Shown here one piece after another: positions 62,019 to 64,000 of a stretch of 64,000 nt of DNA. The notes below the pieces were generated by a model. It made no database searches, had not been told where the DNA came from, and saw only the letters and a program-made list of their open reading frames with translations. The DNA is from Planococcus shenhongbingii (GTDB lineage Bacteria > Bacillota > Bacilli > Bacillales_A > Planococcaceae), in contig NZ_CP129235.1 of the NCBI RefSeq assembly GCF_030413635.1, positions 1,426,001 to 1,490,000 on the forward strand, written 5' to 3'. The number at the start of each line of letters is the position of its first letter. Position 1 is the first letter of the stretch. The position numbers were made by a program, and so were the translations under genes.

Positions 62019-64000
62019 ATGTTAGTATCCATTAAATGGCTGAAAGACTATGTAGATACACAAGACTTGGCACCTGCTGACCTTGGCGAAAAAATAACGC
62101 GTTCCGGCATCGAAGTCGATGCGGTAATCGACCGTTCACATGGCATCACAAATGTCGTGGTCGGCTATGTTGAATCATGCATCAAACACCCGGAAGCGGA
62201 TAAATTATCGATCTGCCAAGTAGATGTCGGCGAAGAAACAACGCAGATCATCTGCGGCGCACCGAATATTGCAGCCGGGCAAAAAGTGATTGTGGCACGC
62301 CCTGGAGCTGTACTGCCAGACGGCATGAAAATTAAAAAAGCGAAGCTTCGCGGAGAAGATTCGAACGGTATGATCTGCTCTCTTCAAGAACTGGGAATTG
62401 AAGGGAAACTTGTGCCAAAAGCATATGCAGAAGGCATTTATGTCTTGTCGGAAGATGCCGAAGTTGGTTCTGATGTCATTATGAATTTTGATTTGAACGA
62501 TACCGTATTAGAACTTGATTTGACGCCAAACCGTGCAGATGCCATGAGCATGCTCGGTGTTGCGTATGAAGTCGGCGCTATTTTATCGGAAGAAGTAAAA
62601 CTGCCGGAAGCAACTTATACAGAATCAGCGGATACAGCGGAATCGATGCTGACATTGAACGTTGATGCACCGGATGCCAACCCGTTATATGTTGCTAAAG
62701 TGATCCGCAACATCGAAGTGAAGGAATCACCAATGTGGCTGCAGCAGCGCTTGATGGCTGCCGGAGTACGTCCTTTAAACAACGTAGTGGATGTTACGAA
62801 CTATGTGTTGATGGAGTACGGCCAGCCGCTTCACGCATTCGACTACGATTCATTGAAAACCGGCAATATCACCGTAAGAAACGCCAAAGAAGGCGAAAAA
62901 ATTACGACTTTGGATGACACGGAACGCGTATTATCTGCACATAACCTGGTGATCACAAACGGCGAAGAGCCTGTAGCGCTAGCTGGCGTCATGGGCGGCG
63001 CCAACTCGGAAGTCAGCGATTCGACAACGACCATCGTTATCGAATCCGCATATTTTGCATCAGGCTCAATCCGCCAGACGTCAAAAGACCACGGTTTGCG
63101 CAGCGATGCAAGTTCACGCTATGAAAAAGGGGTTGACCCGAACCGCGTCATTCCAGCAGCGGAACGTGCAGCGAGCTTGATCGCTGAACTTGCCGGCGGG
63201 GAAGTGCTTTCAGGATCGGTTATTTTCGATGTCCTTGACCGGGAAGAAAAAATTGTCACAGTTTCCCCGGACTTCATTAATGCACGCCTTGGCATGAAAA
63301 TCCCGTTTGAAGACATGATGGAAATTCTCGAGCGTTTGAAATTCAATACAGACGCCGTCAATGGCCAGCTGGTCATCTCAGTGCCGACTCGCCGTCAGGA
63401 CATTCAAATAGAAGAAGATATTGTAGAAGAAATTGCACGCTTGTATGGCTATGATGAAATTCCGGCTACTTTGCCGGAAACAGAAGCGACTCCGGGCGGC
63501 TTGACGCCGTACCAGGAAAAACGCCGCACCGTCCGCAGGTATTTGGAAGGCGCTGGACTTCTGCAAGCAACGACTTATTCACTGACGTCTGAGAAATCAG
63601 CAACTCAATTTGCGTTGACTGAAACGGAAACAACACAGCTGTTGATGCCGATGAGTGAAGAACGCAGCACTCTTCGCCAGAGCTTATTGCCGCATTTATT
63701 GGAATCGGTAACGTATAACACGGCTAGAAGAATGGATTCTGTCGCTATGTATGAAACCGGTGCAGTGTTCTTGAAAACGGAAGGCGAATTGCTGAACGAA
63801 GAAGAACATTTAGCCGTCGCCATGACTGGCCTGTGGCTGGACAATAGCTGGCAAGGCGAAAAGAAAGCCGTCGATTTCTTCGTATTGAAAGGCATTGTAG
63901 AAGGGCTGGCTGCTAAACTTGGAGTTGAGCTGGCATTTGAACGCGGCCAGATGGACGATTTGCATCCAGGGCGCACAGCATTTATCATGCTGAATGGCAA
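62019..64000 (+). CDS. pheT: Phenylalanyl-tRNA synthetase beta subunit, cut by window edge
   Basis: The first 660 residues of PheT (about 800 in B. subtilis), open to the right edge. MLVSIKWLKDYV starts it 7 bp behind TAAGGAGGAA. Residues about 40-150 are the EMAP/tRNA-binding domain (GYVESCIKHPEADKLSICQVDVG). The B3/B4 editing region and the B5 domain (about 400-470, RQDIQIEEDIVEEIARLYGYDEIPATLP) follow. It shares the Phe T-box with pheS. Confidence 0.94.
   Translation, partial: MLVSIKWLKDYVDTQDLAPADLGEKITRSGIEVDAVIDRSHGITNVVVGYVESCIKHPEADKLSICQVDVGEETTQIICGAPNIAAGQKVIVARPGAVLPDGMKIKKAKLRGEDSNGMICSLQELGIEGKLVPKAYAEGIYVLSEDAEVGSDVIMNFDLNDTVLELDLTPNRADAMSMLGVAYEVGAILSEEVKLPEATYTESADTAESMLTLNVDAPDANPLYVAKVIRNIEVKESPMWLQQRLMAAGVRPLNNVVDVTNYVLMEYGQPLHAFDYDSLKTGNITVRNAKEGEKITTLDDTERVLSAHNLVITNGEEPVALAGVMGGANSEVSDSTTTIVIESAYFASGSIRQTSKDHGLRSDASSRYEKGVDPNRVIPAAERAASLIAELAGGEVLSGSVIFDVLDREEKIVTVSPDFINARLGMKIPFEDMMEILERLKFNTDAVNGQLVISVPTRRQDIQIEEDIVEEIARLYGYDEIPATLPETEATPGGLTPYQEKRRTVRRYLEGAGLLQATTYSLTSEKSATQFALTETETTQLLMPMSEERSTLRQSLLPHLLESVTYNTARRMDSVAMYETGAVFLKTEGELLNEEEHLAVAMTGLWLDNSWQGEKKAVDFFVLKGIVEGLAAKLGVELAFERGQMDDLHPGRTAFIMLNG

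Overview
This window looks like a core-chromosome segment of a low-to-mid GC Firmicute of the Planococcaceae (Planococcus/Planomicrobium-like). The gene order from about 21.6 kb to the end follows the Bacillus subtilis ytkL-ytoI-ytpI-nrnA-dnaE-accDA-pfkA-pyk-fxsA-citZ-icd-mdh-phoPR-polA-mutM-coaE-gapB-speD-nrdR-dnaBI-thrS-infC-rpmI-rplT-ysdA-ysdB-ysdC-ysgA-pheST block. The sporulation genes that interrupt this block in B. subtilis (ytrH/ytrI, ytvI, ytaF, ytxC, from memory) are all missing, which fits a non-spore-forming relative. Genus assignment is inference; no rRNA is present.

Layout. 0-10.8 kb is an accessory zone: a left-truncated MFS permease, a P-loop kinase, two GNAT acetyltransferases, a second MFS permease, an EamA exporter, two small proteins of unknown role, an orphan ribT, an AbrB-type membrane protein, a tyrosine-type T-box leader in front of an NhaC-family antiporter, and an orphan RsbR-like STAS protein. 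10.8-13.2 kb holds a GC-rich repeat element and the queC-queD-queE operon under a preQ1-I riboswitch. 13.3-18.6 kb holds a P-loop kinase, two membrane-anchored zinc metallopeptidases, a DUF4362 lipoprotein and a universal stress protein. 18.9-25.2 kb carries ald, an M24 peptidase, ytkL, ytoI, ytpI and nrnA. 25.2-38.2 kb is replication and central metabolism: dnaE, a FadR-type regulator with accDA, pfkA-pyk, and the TCA genes citZ, icd and mdh. 38.4-47 kb has a hotdog protein, phoPR, an ATP-grasp ligase, polA, mutM and coaE. 47-52 kb has gapB, speD, nrdR, dnaB and dnaI. 52-64 kb is translation: thrS (T-box), infC-rpmI-rplT (L20-type leader), then ysdA, ysdB, a dUTPase, an M42 peptidase, a repeat-flanked NERD-domain gene, ysgA, and pheS-pheT (T-box, right edge cuts pheT).

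RNA control is unusually visible: three T-boxes whose specifier codons read Tyr, Thr and Phe and whose T-box bulges match the expected discriminator bases, one preQ1-I riboswitch, one L20-type attenuator with an AUU-initiated infC, and a structured speD leader that can sequester its own ribosome binding site.

Three repeat systems stand out. (1) A GC-rich mosaic element sits at 10.85-11.29 kb and 20.04-20.35 kb; in both places it lies between convergent genes and is bracketed by two near-identical copies of the local terminator. (2) A hairpin element of the 'gaaaagcgcaagcgcc...' type occurs in several gaps, including inside the rpmI-rplT operon. (3) Two arrays of six units each, period 21 bp with a GAGTGATCATAGAA core, flank a single gene for a NERD nuclease-like/zinc-ribbon/winged-helix protein. 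The last is the best candidate here for an undescribed system.
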